Numbered from the stretch's first letter, positions 43,355 to 53,085 are shown. The stretch is 64,000 nt of DNA from JBBQLG01 sp038327655 (GCA_038327655.1 JBBQLG010000008.1:15732-79731); one strand, 5' to 3'. Notes: generated by a model from the sequence alone, not told the origin. A program made the numbers and translations.

Positions 43355-44782
43355 TTAACAAAGTTGATATTCGGGCAGGCTCATCAGCGTAGTCGTCAGG
43401 GACTTGATCTGTTCGGAGCGGGCACCCGTTTTGGTACGGTTAGTGACCAGCGTTTTCTGCTCGGCCGTTAGGGGCCAGGGCAGCAGGTAAGCGGCTAAAG
43501 CGTCGGGTAGGTCGGCGTCGCGGACGTCGGCAAAAGCGTTCTCGAAGGAGGTCCAGTCGACCGTTGTCTGAAACTGGTTGTTCCCCTTGCGGGCCAGTTG
43601 CTGGGCGTTTACATCGGCTTCGTCTTTGGGACGGATGTTTACCTCGGCGGCCTTAAAAACGTACTCGGGCAGCTTCATCCGAAACAGCAGACTCGACGAG
43701 TCGATCCAGTTTTTGCCGCCCGGCCAACCTGCTACGTTGGGCGGGTAAAACAAGATCTGGCCCAGCGTTCGCTGCACAAAAACCTGCGGCTGCGGAGCCG
43801 AAAACGTGACGCCCAGCGTGTGCCGCATCCCGGCCAGCAGTTCTACCGGTGATTTGATGTGGGCCCCAATGTTGGCCGGGTCGTAGAACCAGTCTGCCGA
43901 AAAGATGGTCTCCATCAGGTCGGCGATGTCGTATTTATTCTTGTAAAACCGGTCGCTGAGTTGCTCTATGCGGTCTTTGTCTTCGGTATCACTCACGAAA
44001 AACCGGTAGATCTTCTGCGTGATAAACCGGGCGGTGGCGCGGTTGGCGATCAGCATGTTCACCACGTCTTCACCCGCAAACGACCCGGTTTGTCCGAAAA
44101 GCGTTTTCGGGCCGTCGTCGTGCTGATTGGCGCGGAACATAAACCGGCCATCCGGCCCGAAGCCCCAGCCGGTAAAAGCACGGGCGGCTTCTTTAATGTC
44201 GTGTTCGCCGTAGTTGCCCCGGCCCAGGGTAAATAATTCCATCACCTCGCGGGCGAAATTCTCGTTGGGGGCGTTTTTGCGGTTCTGCTGGTTGTTCAGA
44301 AACTGGAGCATGGCCGGTTCTTTCGACACCGCCATCAGCAGATCGCTGAACGTACCGAGGGCATTTTGTCGGATGGTATTGGCGTACTGCTGCATAAACA
44401 GCGGATTGTTGACCCGGCAGGCAAAGTGCCCGTGCCAGAACAGGGCCATCTTCTCGCGCAAAGCCCCCGATCCGGCAGCCATCCGGTCGACCCAGAGAAT
44501 GTTCAGGTCCCGGATCTTCTGGGTGTTCAGCCGGATGCGCTCTTTCAACATCTCGCGGTCGAGCGTACCGTCTTTAAACAATCCCTTCAGCGTCGGTTTG
44601 TCGACATACTCGTCGGCGTTCAGAATGGTCAGGGGCTGGTAGGATTCGCTGTCTTTAAACAACCCCCGAATGGCCCGGCGCGTGGGGTGCCGGGCGGCTT
44701 CGTTGAGGTCGGCGGGGGTGGCACCAAAGCCCGCCCGACCGAACAGGTGTCGTAATTCCGATTGTCGGCTGATTCGTTGCAT
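43355..44782 (-). CDS. DUF1800 protein
   Basis: 475 residues. Family blocks are RHLFGRAGFGATPADLNEAA, the central MALFWHGHFACRVNNP and NENFAREVMELFTLGRGNY, and the C-terminal PPNVAGWPGGKNWIDSSSL. Mostly helical. DUF1800 and DUF1501 form a conserved pair in many Bacteroidota and Planctomycetes with no proven function. The ATG at 44782 is preferred to 44836. Divergent from the subtilase gene, whose long upstream frame overlaps this start and is not used. Confidence 0.9.
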   Translation of the reverse strand: MQRISRQSELRHLFGRAGFGATPADLNEAARHPTRRAIRGLFKDSESYQPLTILNADEYVDKPTLKGLFKDGTLDREMLKERIRLNTQKIRDLNILWVDRMAAGSGALREKMALFWHGHFACRVNNPLFMQQYANTIRQNALGTFSDLLMAVSKEPAMLQFLNNQQNRKNAPNENFAREVMELFTLGRGNYGEHDIKEAARAFTGWGFGPDGRFMFRANQHDDGPKTLFGQTGSFAGEDVVNMLIANRATARFITQKIYRFFVSDTEDKDRIEQLSDRFYKNKYDIADLMETIFSADWFYDPANIGAHIKSPVELLAGMRHTLGVTFSAPQPQVFVQRTLGQILFYPPNVAGWPGGKNWIDSSSLLFRMKLPEYVFKAAEVNIRPKDEADVNAQQLARKGNNQFQTTVDWTSFENAFADVRDADLPDALAAYLLPWPLTAEQKTLVTNRTKTGARSEQIKSLTTTLMSLPEYQLC

Positions 44783-44995
44783 ACTCGATTCGTTCCGTTC
44801 CGCTTGTTTCGGGGTTGGACAGTAAAACCGGGCCAAGCGTTTAATACCCCGTCAATTTTAATTTGTTCATACCCAGTCAGGAGGTTTCATCTTATTCTAA
44901 TTTCGTCGACGCAACGATATCGTCCCGGCTGGCGTACTTTTCTGTATATTACCGGGAAAAACGACACGATTTCAACAGACTTTTACGCTATTTAC

Positions 44996-47900
44996 ATGCA
45001 ACGTCGCAACGGGCTGATTCTGGCCTTTATTCTGGGGAGTGTGATTCTGTCGATGGGTCAGCCGCTTCCTTACACCGCCCAACAGCGGGCTACGATTGAG
45101 GCCACCCGCCAAACCCTCCAAACGTATCACGAGGCCAACTACCAGCGGGCCGTTGCGGTAGCCAAACAGCGGGGCAAGCCCATCACGCTTATTCAGTCCG
45201 GCGGACGCGTAGTTCAGTTGGATGGCATCACCGAAACGGGCGAACTGCTCTACATCACCACGTACAGTAACGCCAAGGCCGCTGCCACCACGCGCACGAC
45301 TTCCCTGTACGCCGGGGGCAGCCTGGGCCTGAACCTCTCCGGCAGCAGCGCCCCGGTGCAGAACCGGCTGGGCATCTGGGATGGTGGCCGGGTGCGAAAT
45401 ACCCACCTTGAACTGGCGGGCCGGGTCACGCAGATGGATAATGCTGGGGCCACCAGCACGACTGATGCCAACCAGTTGCACGCCACCCACGTGTCGGGTA
45501 CGATGATAGCGAGCGGGATCAACCCAATCGCGAAGGGCATGGCGTTTGGCGCAAAATTACAGGCCTGGGATTTCAATAACGACGTGTCAGAAATGACGGC
45601 CAACGCGGTTAACCTGCTGATCTCCAACCACTCGTACGGAACTATTGCCGGCTGGAATTTCAACGATACCCGCACCGGTACGGTACAGTGGGAATGGTAC
45701 GGCGATACGACGATCAGCCAGACGGAAGACTATAAATTTGGTATTTATAACGACAGAACCACCAGCTGGGATCGGATTGCCGCCAGTGCGCCCAGCTACC
45801 TGATCGTAAAATCGGCCGGGAACGATCATGGACCGACCGGACCGGCTGCCGGGGCACCGTATTTCCTGTACAACAACGGGAATAAGCAGAGCACCGTTAC
45901 CCGAAGCACTCAGGCGGGTTACGACCAGATCCCGGACTACGGTACGGCAAAAAATATTCTGTTGGTGGGGGCCGTGAGTGCGCTCTCGAATGGGTATAAC
46001 CAGCCGGGCGACGTTAAAATTGCCTCCTTCAGCAGCTGGGGGCCAACGGACGACGGACGGATCAAACCGGATATTGTGGGCGTGGGCGTTAACCTGTTTT
46101 CGCTCAACAATGCGTCCGATAGTGCCTATACCACGCTGAGCGGTACGTCCATGTCGTCGCCCAACGTGGCGGGTTCGCTGCTACTGTTGCAGGAATATTA
46201 TGCGCAGCTAAATCCGGGTAAACTGATGCGGTCATCGACCCTGAAAGGGCTGGCCCTGCACACCGCCGACGAAGCCGGACTCAATCCCGGACCGGATTAT
46301 CAATATGGCTGGGGCCTGCTCAACATGGAACGGGCGGCTCAGGTGCTTGGTAATGCCAGTAAATCGAACCTGCTCGACGAGCGGACCATCAACCAGGGTG
46401 AAACGTATACGCTGCCCGTGGTCGCATCGGGCAAGGGACCACTCACGGTAACCATTTGCTGGACGGACCCCGAAGCTACGGCTACGGCGGTTTCCAAAGC
46501 CAACCTCAACAACCGGACGCCCAAGCTCATTAACGACCTGGATATCCGGGTAACCGACGGTTCGACGACCCGCCTGCCGTGGACGCTCAACCCCGACCAG
46601 CCCGATCAGGCGGCTACCCCCGGCGACAACATCCGCGACAACGTAGAGCAGGTGCTGATTGCCAACGCCGTGCCCGGAAAAACTTACACCATCACCATCA
46701 ACCATAAGGGTACGCTGAAGAACAGCAAGCAGGATTACGCCCTGCTGGTGAGCGGCATCGGGGGCGTGGCCTACTGCGCATCGGCAGCCAGCACATCCGC
46801 CGACAGCAAAATCGGTCGGGTGCAGTTTGGCAGCATCGACAAAACGGCTGCCGATGGCTGCACTACCGCTACCGACAATACCACGCTTGTGGCTGATGTA
46901 CAGGCCGGCCAAACGCTGCCCCTCGTGGTAACGACCGGCACCTGCGGAGCCGCCCGCAACACCATCGTGAAAGCCTTTGTCGACTGGAATCAGGACGGCG
47001 TTTTCGATCCCGCTACCGAAACCGTAGCTACGTCGGGCGTACTGGCGAATGGTACTGCTTTCAGCGCAACTGTGACCGTTCCAACGAGCGTGGCCAACGG
47101 GCAGTTTACCCGGTTGCGGATTGTGGATGTGGCCACCGAAGACCCCGCTGCCGTGACGCCCTGTGGTGCCTACGCCGTGGGCGAAACGCAGGACTTTACC
47201 CTGCGCTACGTCCGCCCGGCCAGCGATGTGGGTGTAACGGCCCTGATTGCACCCGAAACAAGTTTCTGTAGTCAGTCGGCCGGACTGATCGTGTCGGTAC
47301 AGGCGCGGAACTTTGGCACGGCTACCCAGGCGTCGATCCCGGTTTCGGTAAAAATTCTGGATCAGAACAATGCCGAACTGGCTACGATAACGGGCAGCTC
47401 GCTGGCTGTGCCGGCTTTTAGCAGCGTGACGATCCCCCTTAAACTACCCGCCAATGTGGTGTTGCTGCCCGGTCAGACGTACCGGTTTGTGGTGACGACT
47501 ACGCTGCCCGGCGATCAGGTTAGTACCAACAACCAACTCACCGAAACGCGGGTGACCGCTCCTTTGCCAACCGCCGGTACGCTCTCGGCGCAGGTGTGCG
47601 GAGCCACCGGCGCAGCCGTCGCGCTGAACAGTACGGCTACTAACGCGACTGCTTACTGGTACAGTGACGCCACCGGTGGAAACCTGCTGGCCATTGGCAA
47701 TCAGACGTCTACGACCCTGCGCCCGCCTAACGACGTGTATTATGTGGCGTTGAATGACTTTTCGGGACGGCTCGGGCCAACGGCCAAAACGGATTTTGGC
47801 GGGGGTACCTATTCCGGTAATTTCGGTCCGTCGCCCCTGATTTCGACCAAAGTGCCCTTGGTGCTGAAAAGTGCCCGGATTTACACCGGTTCGGCGGGGC

Positions 47901-49036
47901 GGCTCACGTTTACGGTCCGTAAATACGACGAAACGGCCATCGCAGCGGTCTCCATTGATGTGTCGGCCAGCCGGACGCTGCCCCTCTCGGCTACCACGGC
48001 GAATGGTCAGTTAGCCGATGATCCGAACGACACGGGCGTGGAGTATCCGCTGAATCTGAAAATCCCCGTGCCGGGGGAGTACAAAATCACGATTGCCTAC
48101 GAAGACGGCGTATCCATTTTCCGCAGCAACACCGCCGTAACCGGGTTTCCGTTCAGCCTGCCGGGGGTCATTTCGACCAAAGGATCGCTGTTCAACACAT
48201 CGGCCACGCAGGTCGATACGCTGACTACGGCCTGGTATTATCTCTACAATCTCCAGGTCGGAGCACTCGGTTGTTCGGCTCCGCAGCGTACGGCTGTACC
48301 GGTGGGCGTGGGTACGGCATCGACGGCCCTGATCACGGCGAACGGGACTACATCCATCTGTCAGGGATCCGCCGTGACGCTCACGGGCAGCACCAACGCT
48401 ACAGCCGCAACCTTCCAGTGGCTGCTCGACGGGAAAACTATTTCGGGAGCCACCTCGACCACGTATTTAGCCACCACCGGGGGGAATTATAACCTTCAGG
48501 TGAATGCCTCCTGTCCAACCACATCGACCGTGGTGGTCGTCAGCGTACGGACGCCGGTGCTGCCCGTTGTCACGCAGAATGGATTTACCCTGATCTCCAA
48601 CGCGGCCGCCGGTAATCAGTGGCTGAAAAATGGTGTCGTCATCGGAGGGGCAACCAGTGCCACGTTCGTGGTGACCGAAACGGGCCGTTACTCCGTGCGC
48701 TCCAACGGCAACGGCTGTGGGGAGCTCATCTCCGACGAGGTACAGGTAACGATTCTGGCCACCGAACCGACCGTTGCCGATGACCTGTTCCGGGTCTATC
48801 CGAACCCGGCCACCACGGTTATTACCGTAGAAGCATCGGCGGGTGCCGGTCCCGTACCGACGCTGCAACTGATTGATGCGCGGGGAATGGTGTTGCGAAC
48901 GGCGGCTATGCAGGTAAGCGGTAAATTAGTTACGGCTACCGTCGATGTAGCGGGGTTGTCGGCCGGTGTCTTTATCATCAAACTCTCCGGCGATTCGGCC
49001 CAAACCACCCGCACCATACGGATGATTAAACGATAA
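44996..49036 (+). CDS. Secreted S8 (subtilisin-like) peptidase with GEVED, CARDB-like and Ig-like regions and a T9SS sorting domain
   Basis: 1346 residues. The signal peptide ends near SMGQ (20). The peptidase shows Asp129 (GIWDGG), His162 (LHATHVSGTM) and Ser385 (GTSMSSPNVAGS). After it come a jelly-roll P-domain-like region (about 460-590), a GEVED-type module with KAFVDWNQDGVFDPATET, a CARDB-like region, and Ig-like repeats rich in Thr/Ala. The last about 80 residues (DLFRVYPNPATTVITVEA to the end RTIRMIKR) form a type A T9SS signal, so the product is exported across the outer membrane. The ATG at 44996 starts the signal peptide. Confidence 0.92.
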   Translation: MQRRNGLILAFILGSVILSMGQPLPYTAQQRATIEATRQTLQTYHEANYQRAVAVAKQRGKPITLIQSGGRVVQLDGITETGELLYITTYSNAKAAATTRTTSLYAGGSLGLNLSGSSAPVQNRLGIWDGGRVRNTHLELAGRVTQMDNAGATSTTDANQLHATHVSGTMIASGINPIAKGMAFGAKLQAWDFNNDVSEMTANAVNLLISNHSYGTIAGWNFNDTRTGTVQWEWYGDTTISQTEDYKFGIYNDRTTSWDRIAASAPSYLIVKSAGNDHGPTGPAAGAPYFLYNNGNKQSTVTRSTQAGYDQIPDYGTAKNILLVGAVSALSNGYNQPGDVKIASFSSWGPTDDGRIKPDIVGVGVNLFSLNNASDSAYTTLSGTSMSSPNVAGSLLLLQEYYAQLNPGKLMRSSTLKGLALHTADEAGLNPGPDYQYGWGLLNMERAAQVLGNASKSNLLDERTINQGETYTLPVVASGKGPLTVTICWTDPEATATAVSKANLNNRTPKLINDLDIRVTDGSTTRLPWTLNPDQPDQAATPGDNIRDNVEQVLIANAVPGKTYTITINHKGTLKNSKQDYALLVSGIGGVAYCASAASTSADSKIGRVQFGSIDKTAADGCTTATDNTTLVADVQAGQTLPLVVTTGTCGAARNTIVKAFVDWNQDGVFDPATETVATSGVLANGTAFSATVTVPTSVANGQFTRLRIVDVATEDPAAVTPCGAYAVGETQDFTLRYVRPASDVGVTALIAPETSFCSQSAGLIVSVQARNFGTATQASIPVSVKILDQNNAELATITGSSLAVPAFSSVTIPLKLPANVVLLPGQTYRFVVTTTLPGDQVSTNNQLTETRVTAPLPTAGTLSAQVCGATGAAVALNSTATNATAYWYSDATGGNLLAIGNQTSTTLRPPNDVYYVALNDFSGRLGPTAKTDFGGGTYSGNFGPSPLISTKVPLVLKSARIYTGSAGRLTFTVRKYDETAIAAVSIDVSASRTLPLSATTANGQLADDPNDTGVEYPLNLKIPVPGEYKITIAYEDGVSIFRSNTAVTGFPFSLPGVISTKGSLFNTSATQVDTLTTAWYYLYNLQVGALGCSAPQRTAVPVGVGTASTALITANGTTSICQGSAVTLTGSTNATAATFQWLLDGKTISGATSTTYLATTGGNYNLQVNASCPTTSTVVVVSVRTPVLPVVTQNGFTLISNAAAGNQWLKNGVVIGGATSATFVVTETGRYSVRSNGNGCGELISDEVQVTILATEPTVADDLFRVYPNPATTVITVEASAGAGPVPTLQLIDARGMVLRTAAMQVSGKLVTATVDVAGLSAGVFIIKLSGDSAQTTRTIRMIKR

Positions 49037-49053
49037 AACGGAACATCATTGAG

Positions 49054-49090
49054 CCGGGCTGCGAAACATACCAACCGTTTCGCAGCCCGG
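49054..49090 (+). terminator. Rho-independent terminator of the subtilase gene
   Basis: CCGGGCTGCGAAAC pairs perfectly with GTTTCGCAGCCCGG around a nine-base loop and is followed by TTTCTTTTT. Confidence 0.9.
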
Positions 49091-49202
49091 TTTCTTTTTG
49101 AACCTGCATCAGATAATCTTCGGTAAAATTATTGTTAAGTCCGCCGTCTGATATAGGCTTTTTTCGGAGATTTGGCTTCATTATTTCTCAAAACGTTTCG
49201 TT

Positions 49203-50726
49203 ATGAATCGCTGGTTACTCATCGGTCTGCTGCTGGGGTCGTATACCCTCCGGGCGCAGACCGTTTATGAATCATTCGAGGTCGATACCGTTTGCGAACC
49301 ACAGGGCGGTCAGGCTATGCTGCAACTATTTATCCGGTCGAACCTGAACGTACCGGTTAAGGCCCAGGCCGACCGGGTGAAGGGGCGGGTGTTTGTATCG
49401 GGCGTGGTGGAGCCGGACGGAAAAATCAGCAGCCTGTCCGTTACGCGTGGGTTACGGCCCGACTGTAACCGCGAGGCTCTGCGCGTATTCGGCCTGTTCA
49501 ACGCCTGGGTGCCCGCCCGGAAAGACGGTCAACCGGTTCGGCAGCGCATCAGTTATCCGGTCACGTTCACGCCCGGCTCACCGGTTTACGTGCAGGAAGG
49601 CAGTTTAATCGAATATTTTACCAAAGCGGGCGATGCGGTTGCCGATACGGCTGCTACAGTATTTTACCGGCAAATCACCCCGGTTGATACCCTGACCAAC
49701 TTACCCACCGGCGACCGGGTTGTGTACGAACGCAACAGCTCGAAATGGCGAGAACTGGCCCGGTTTCGCCTGAAGCAGGGGCCAACGGACATCCAGAACA
49801 ATGATCCGTCCATAAAACGCACCCAACTTTATTTTACAGACGCACAGGGAAGGTGGTCAGAAAGCTGGTACATGCTTTATCCAAACGGGGCGGTAGCTGC
49901 CTATGCGGTTTGCGAAAATGGTCGGCCCACCCGTAATAAGCATGAATATGCATTAAACGGATTGTTGGAGGCCGTTGAGCAACAGGAGAACACAGCTCTC
50001 GGCGTGATTGATCTTAAAGGGGGCAAAACGGCTCAGCAGCCGGTTGTGGCGTCCCGCACCCGGCGAACGGAGTGGTACCCAAACGGGCAGTTGCATAGTA
50101 TAGAACTCCGGCCCGCAGTTACTTCCGGGCAAACGGCTCAGCCTACCCGTTTGCTCCAGCAGTGGGACAGCACGGGTAGCTTACGCGTCACGGATGGAAA
50201 TGGGCAGGCGACCTACACGTTTGAAGTCATGTCCCGTGCGGAGGCTAACCGGAAAACGATTTTAGTCGAGACCGGAGCTGTTCGCGATGGCCTGCAGGAA
50301 GGAGAGTGGACCGGGCAGTATGCAGATGGATCTTATAAGTTTCGGGAAACCTACGAAGGGGGAGATTGTAAGGGTGGGGTAAGTGAGGTTACCGGTAAAC
50401 AGCCGATCTCGTATACCTACACTGGCACTGAACAGAACCCCGCGCCGGTAGGCGGTATGCAGGGCTTAGGCCAATACTTAGCCCAATCTCTCCGGTATCC
50501 TGCCGATGCCCAGCGGTCTCGCATTCAGGGGAAAGTATTCGTTAGTTTTATTGTCAACACCGACGGCACAATTCAGGACGCAAAGGTACTGAAAGGCATT
50601 GGGGGCGGCTGCGACGAAGAAGCCCTGCGGGTGGTAAGTGGTATGCCCCGGTGGAAACCCGGTATGCAGCGAGGTGAGCCGGTTCGGGTACGGTTCAATC
50701 TGCCTATTGCCTTCGCATTGGAATAA
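49203..50726 (+). CDS. Periplasmic protein with two TonB C-terminal-type domains and MORN-like repeats
   Basis: 507 residues with a signal peptide ending LRAQ. A first TonB_C-like domain covers about 55-125 (GRVFVSGVVEPDGKISSLSV with REALRVF). A second covers about 430-505 (GKVFVSFIVNTDGTIQDAKV with EEALRVVSGMPRWKPG). Between them are toxin_YwqK/MORN-like segments (WYPNGQLHSIEL, YADGSYKFRE). There is no TonB membrane helix or Pro-rich spacer, so it is not a standard energy transducer. Expressed alone after the subtilase terminator. Confidence 0.8.
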   Translation: MNRWLLIGLLLGSYTLRAQTVYESFEVDTVCEPQGGQAMLQLFIRSNLNVPVKAQADRVKGRVFVSGVVEPDGKISSLSVTRGLRPDCNREALRVFGLFNAWVPARKDGQPVRQRISYPVTFTPGSPVYVQEGSLIEYFTKAGDAVADTAATVFYRQITPVDTLTNLPTGDRVVYERNSSKWRELARFRLKQGPTDIQNNDPSIKRTQLYFTDAQGRWSESWYMLYPNGAVAAYAVCENGRPTRNKHEYALNGLLEAVEQQENTALGVIDLKGGKTAQQPVVASRTRRTEWYPNGQLHSIELRPAVTSGQTAQPTRLLQQWDSTGSLRVTDGNGQATYTFEVMSRAEANRKTILVETGAVRDGLQEGEWTGQYADGSYKFRETYEGGDCKGGVSEVTGKQPISYTYTGTEQNPAPVGGMQGLGQYLAQSLRYPADAQRSRIQGKVFVSFIVNTDGTIQDAKVLKGIGGGCDEEALRVVSGMPRWKPGMQRGEPVRVRFNLPIAFALE

Positions 50727-50781
50727 CAGACGAACAAACACCCATCCGGCCTTGTCTTTACTGGCACAGACCGACACGCCC

Positions 50782-51423
50782 TTGAATCATCTTTTCCCCT
50801 ACATCGAACGGACGCTGCTGCACCCCGGCGTCACCCTCAACGAGCAGTACGAAGCCCTCGACGAAGTGAACCAGCTCGGCCTGGCCGGTATGACCGTGGC
50901 GCCGTTCTGGGTCAAAAAATTCCGGCGGGAACTCGGCGATACACACCCGGCGACGCTGGCTACCGTTGTTGGTTTTCCGTATGGCTACGGGCGCACCGAA
51001 GCCAAACAAACCGAAATCGAGTGGGCACTGAAAGACGGCGCGAATCAGATCGAAGCCGTGCTGAATGCGTCGGCCCTGTTCTCATCGTCGTCGGTCTGGA
51101 TCAAGATTGAGTGGGCAAAACTCGTGGCAATGGCTCACGCGCAGGAAATCCCCTTCACCGCTATCCTGGAAACCGACCTGCTGGACGATGCCCTGCTGGC
51201 GACGATGATTAAAACAGCCGCCGACGCCGGGGTTGATTACCTCAAAAATACTACGGGCGCACTCAAAACCGACTTCTCACTCGAACAGGCGCTGGTATTT
51301 CGCAATTTAGTGCCGCGTTCGGTGGGCGTTAAAATCGTAGCCGACGGTGCCACCGAAACCGAACTGGAAACCCTGATCAGCGCGGGCGTAGAGCGGCTGT
51401 GTCTGGGCCATCCGTTGGTGTAG
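50782..51423 (+). CDS. deoC: Deoxyribose-phosphate aldolase
   Basis: About 213 residues from a TTG at 50782 (NHLFPYIERTLLHPGVTL follows). A TTG at 50752 would add ten residues, and no ATG fits. The Schiff-base lysine region is YLKNTTGAL (Lys155) and the second active-site lysine is GVKIVADGA (Lys184). The segment aligned to the Asp102 strand of the E. coli enzyme reads QIEAVLNAS, so that Asp appears to be Glu. It converts deoxyribose 5-phosphate to glyceraldehyde 3-phosphate and acetaldehyde. It follows the TonB-like gene on the same strand. Confidence 0.85.
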   Translation: MNHLFPYIERTLLHPGVTLNEQYEALDEVNQLGLAGMTVAPFWVKKFRRELGDTHPATLATVVGFPYGYGRTEAKQTEIEWALKDGANQIEAVLNASALFSSSSVWIKIEWAKLVAMAHAQEIPFTAILETDLLDDALLATMIKTAADAGVDYLKNTTGALKTDFSLEQALVFRNLVPRSVGVKIVADGATETELETLISAGVERLCLGHPLV

Positions 51424-51426
51424 GGG

Positions 51427-51457
51427 TTGGATGGAGCGGGTGAAAAGGCTATTATTG
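51427..51457 (+). promoter_or_regulatory. Putative promoter of the cytosine methyltransferase gene
   Basis: TTG (51427-51429), exactly 20 bases, TATTATTG (51450-51457, seven of eight). The ATG is only five bases further, so transcripts would be nearly leaderless. Confidence 0.4.
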
Positions 51458-51461
51458 TCAG

Positions 51462-52475
51462 ATGCAACACCACGAAAAATTGACCGGATTTACGTCGCTT
51501 GAGATTTGCGCCGGTGCCGGTGGTCAGGCGGTTGGTTTAGAACAGGCTGGTTATGAACATCTCGCTTTGGTAGAGATTGAGCCATTAGCCTGCGCAACCC
51601 TCCGACTGAACCGGCCGGACTGGACCGTCATCAACCAGGACGTACGCCTGTTCGAGGCAACTCCGTACCGGGGTCAGGTCGATTTACTGGCCGGGGGCGT
51701 TCCCTGTCCGCCCTTTTCGATAGCGGGTAAGCAGTTGGGTAATCTCGACGAACGGGATTTATTTCCCGACGCGATTCGTCTGGCGCAGGAGTGCAGGCCG
51801 AAAGCCATCATGCTCGAAAATGTTCGTGGATTGTTAGATCCGAAATTCAAGGAATACCGGCGTCATATCCTGAGTGAACTGAGAGGCTTGGGCTACTACT
51901 GTGACTGGCGACTGTTACAGGCATCTGATTTCGGCGTGTCGCAGTTACGGCCCCGCGCTATTCTGGTTGGCCTTAAAGAAGAATATTACCCGTACTTTGA
52001 CTGGCCCGAATACCGTACGATCAAGCCACTGACGGTTGGCGAATTATTGTACGCTGAAATGAAGTCGGCGGGTTGGGAGGGGGCCGATGCATGGCGGTTA
52101 CGCGCCAATGGTATTGCGCCGACGCTGGTTGGTGGCTCAAAAAAACATGGTGGGGCCGATTTAGGGCCTACCCGTGCCAAAAAAGCATGGGCGACGCTCG
52201 GTGTGGACGGTAAAGGATTAGCCAATATTCCTCCACTACCGGGATTTACCGGAGACCCCCGCCTGACATTGAAAATGACTGCTCTGGTACAGGGCTTTCC
52301 GACAACGTGGGAATTTGTGGGTAAAAAAACGCCAGCTTATCGGCAGGTAGGTAACGCTTTTCCGGCCCCTGTGGCAAAGGCGGTGGGTGAAGCCATTATG
52401 AATGCACTTATGTATGGAAAACTCAACCAAGCAACCCGGCTCGAAAGACAAACTCAGGGCGTTCTTTTTGGCTAA
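51462..52475 (+). CDS. DNA (cytosine-5) methyltransferase
   Basis: 337 residues with ordered m5C motifs: I (LEICAGAGGQAVGLEQAG), IV with catalytic Cys82 (GGVPCPPFS), VI (MLENVRG, Glu119), VIII (QLRPRAILVG), a short target-recognition region (about 180-265), then IX (LTLKMTALVQGFP) and X (YRQVGNAFPAPV). It methylates a specific site and would protect it from the HNH enzyme encoded by the overlapping next gene. It appears intact. GC is slightly lower than its neighbours, consistent with a mobile R-M system. Confidence 0.94.
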   Translation: MQHHEKLTGFTSLEICAGAGGQAVGLEQAGYEHLALVEIEPLACATLRLNRPDWTVINQDVRLFEATPYRGQVDLLAGGVPCPPFSIAGKQLGNLDERDLFPDAIRLAQECRPKAIMLENVRGLLDPKFKEYRRHILSELRGLGYYCDWRLLQASDFGVSQLRPRAILVGLKEEYYPYFDWPEYRTIKPLTVGELLYAEMKSAGWEGADAWRLRANGIAPTLVGGSKKHGGADLGPTRAKKAWATLGVDGKGLANIPPLPGFTGDPRLTLKMTALVQGFPTTWEFVGKKTPAYRQVGNAFPAPVAKAVGEAIMNALMYGKLNQATRLERQTQGVLFG

Positions 52476-53018
52476 CGTCGGTACTGTGCTGAATTCAGCA
52501 CAACTAAGCAAGGTGGCTGGTTCGAGTGAGTGGGGAGACGGGTGCGTGAACTAAGAAACGAAGAAGGATTTGATATTCTGACCCATAAAGACCGCAGCGA
52601 TTTAAAGCCCGGTCAGTACCTGCTTGCCTCCTCCGAACGGCGGGTAAATGCGTTCGAGCGGGGTATCTCCAAAGAAACAAGGGCGTATGTAATTGACCGG
52701 GATGGCAACACCTGTCAGATGTGTGGCGTTGCGGCTGCCGAAATTCACCCCTTCGATGGTCGCCCGGCACGAATGCAGTTAGGTCATATCATTGACAAGA
52801 CCAAAGGCGGTACCGACGAGGCCGATAACCTGAAACTGCTCTGTTCGGTCTGTAACGAAGGAGCCTCCAACCTGACCCTTGTACGGCCGGATGCGATCAG
52901 CCTACTCATTCAGACGCGCCGGGCACCTACTAAGGTACAGGTAGAAGTATTAGCCTGGCTGATCAAAAAATTTCCGCAACAAACTCAGACGCTGCTTGAT
53001 AAGTTCGGACGCTTATAA
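52414..53018 (+). pseudogene. HNH restriction endonuclease, split by a one-base frameshift
   Basis: The natural start is ATG at 52414 inside the methyltransferase gene. It reads MENSTKQPGSKDKLRAFFLA and on to SSEWG, then shifts at TGGGGA (52531-52536) and stops at 52552. The -1 frame continues at the same point with RRVRELRNEEGFDILTHKDR, then an HNH domain: CQMCG, QLGHIIDKTKGGTDEADNLK, CSVCN. One extra G in the run would restore a protein of about 200 residues. A GTG at 52530 could only give a form lacking the N-terminal part. The partner of the methyltransferase, probably inactive unless the shift is a sequencing error. Confidence 0.82.
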
Positions 53019-53085
53019 AGTCTCAATAAGTCGTTTGTTTCGTAATGGCACCGCCGGAATGTTAATCGGTCCTTCTGACTCAAAG

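Noticed and set aside
44762..44995. N-terminal extension of the subtilase from an upstream ATG
   Set aside because: It would overlap the DUF1800 start on the other strand and put 78 residues before a clear signal peptide at 44996.
52530..52554. Programmed -1 frameshifting in the HNH gene
   Set aside because: The overlap window of the two frames has no X-XXY-YYZ heptamer and I see no stable stem after it. Mutation or read error is simpler.
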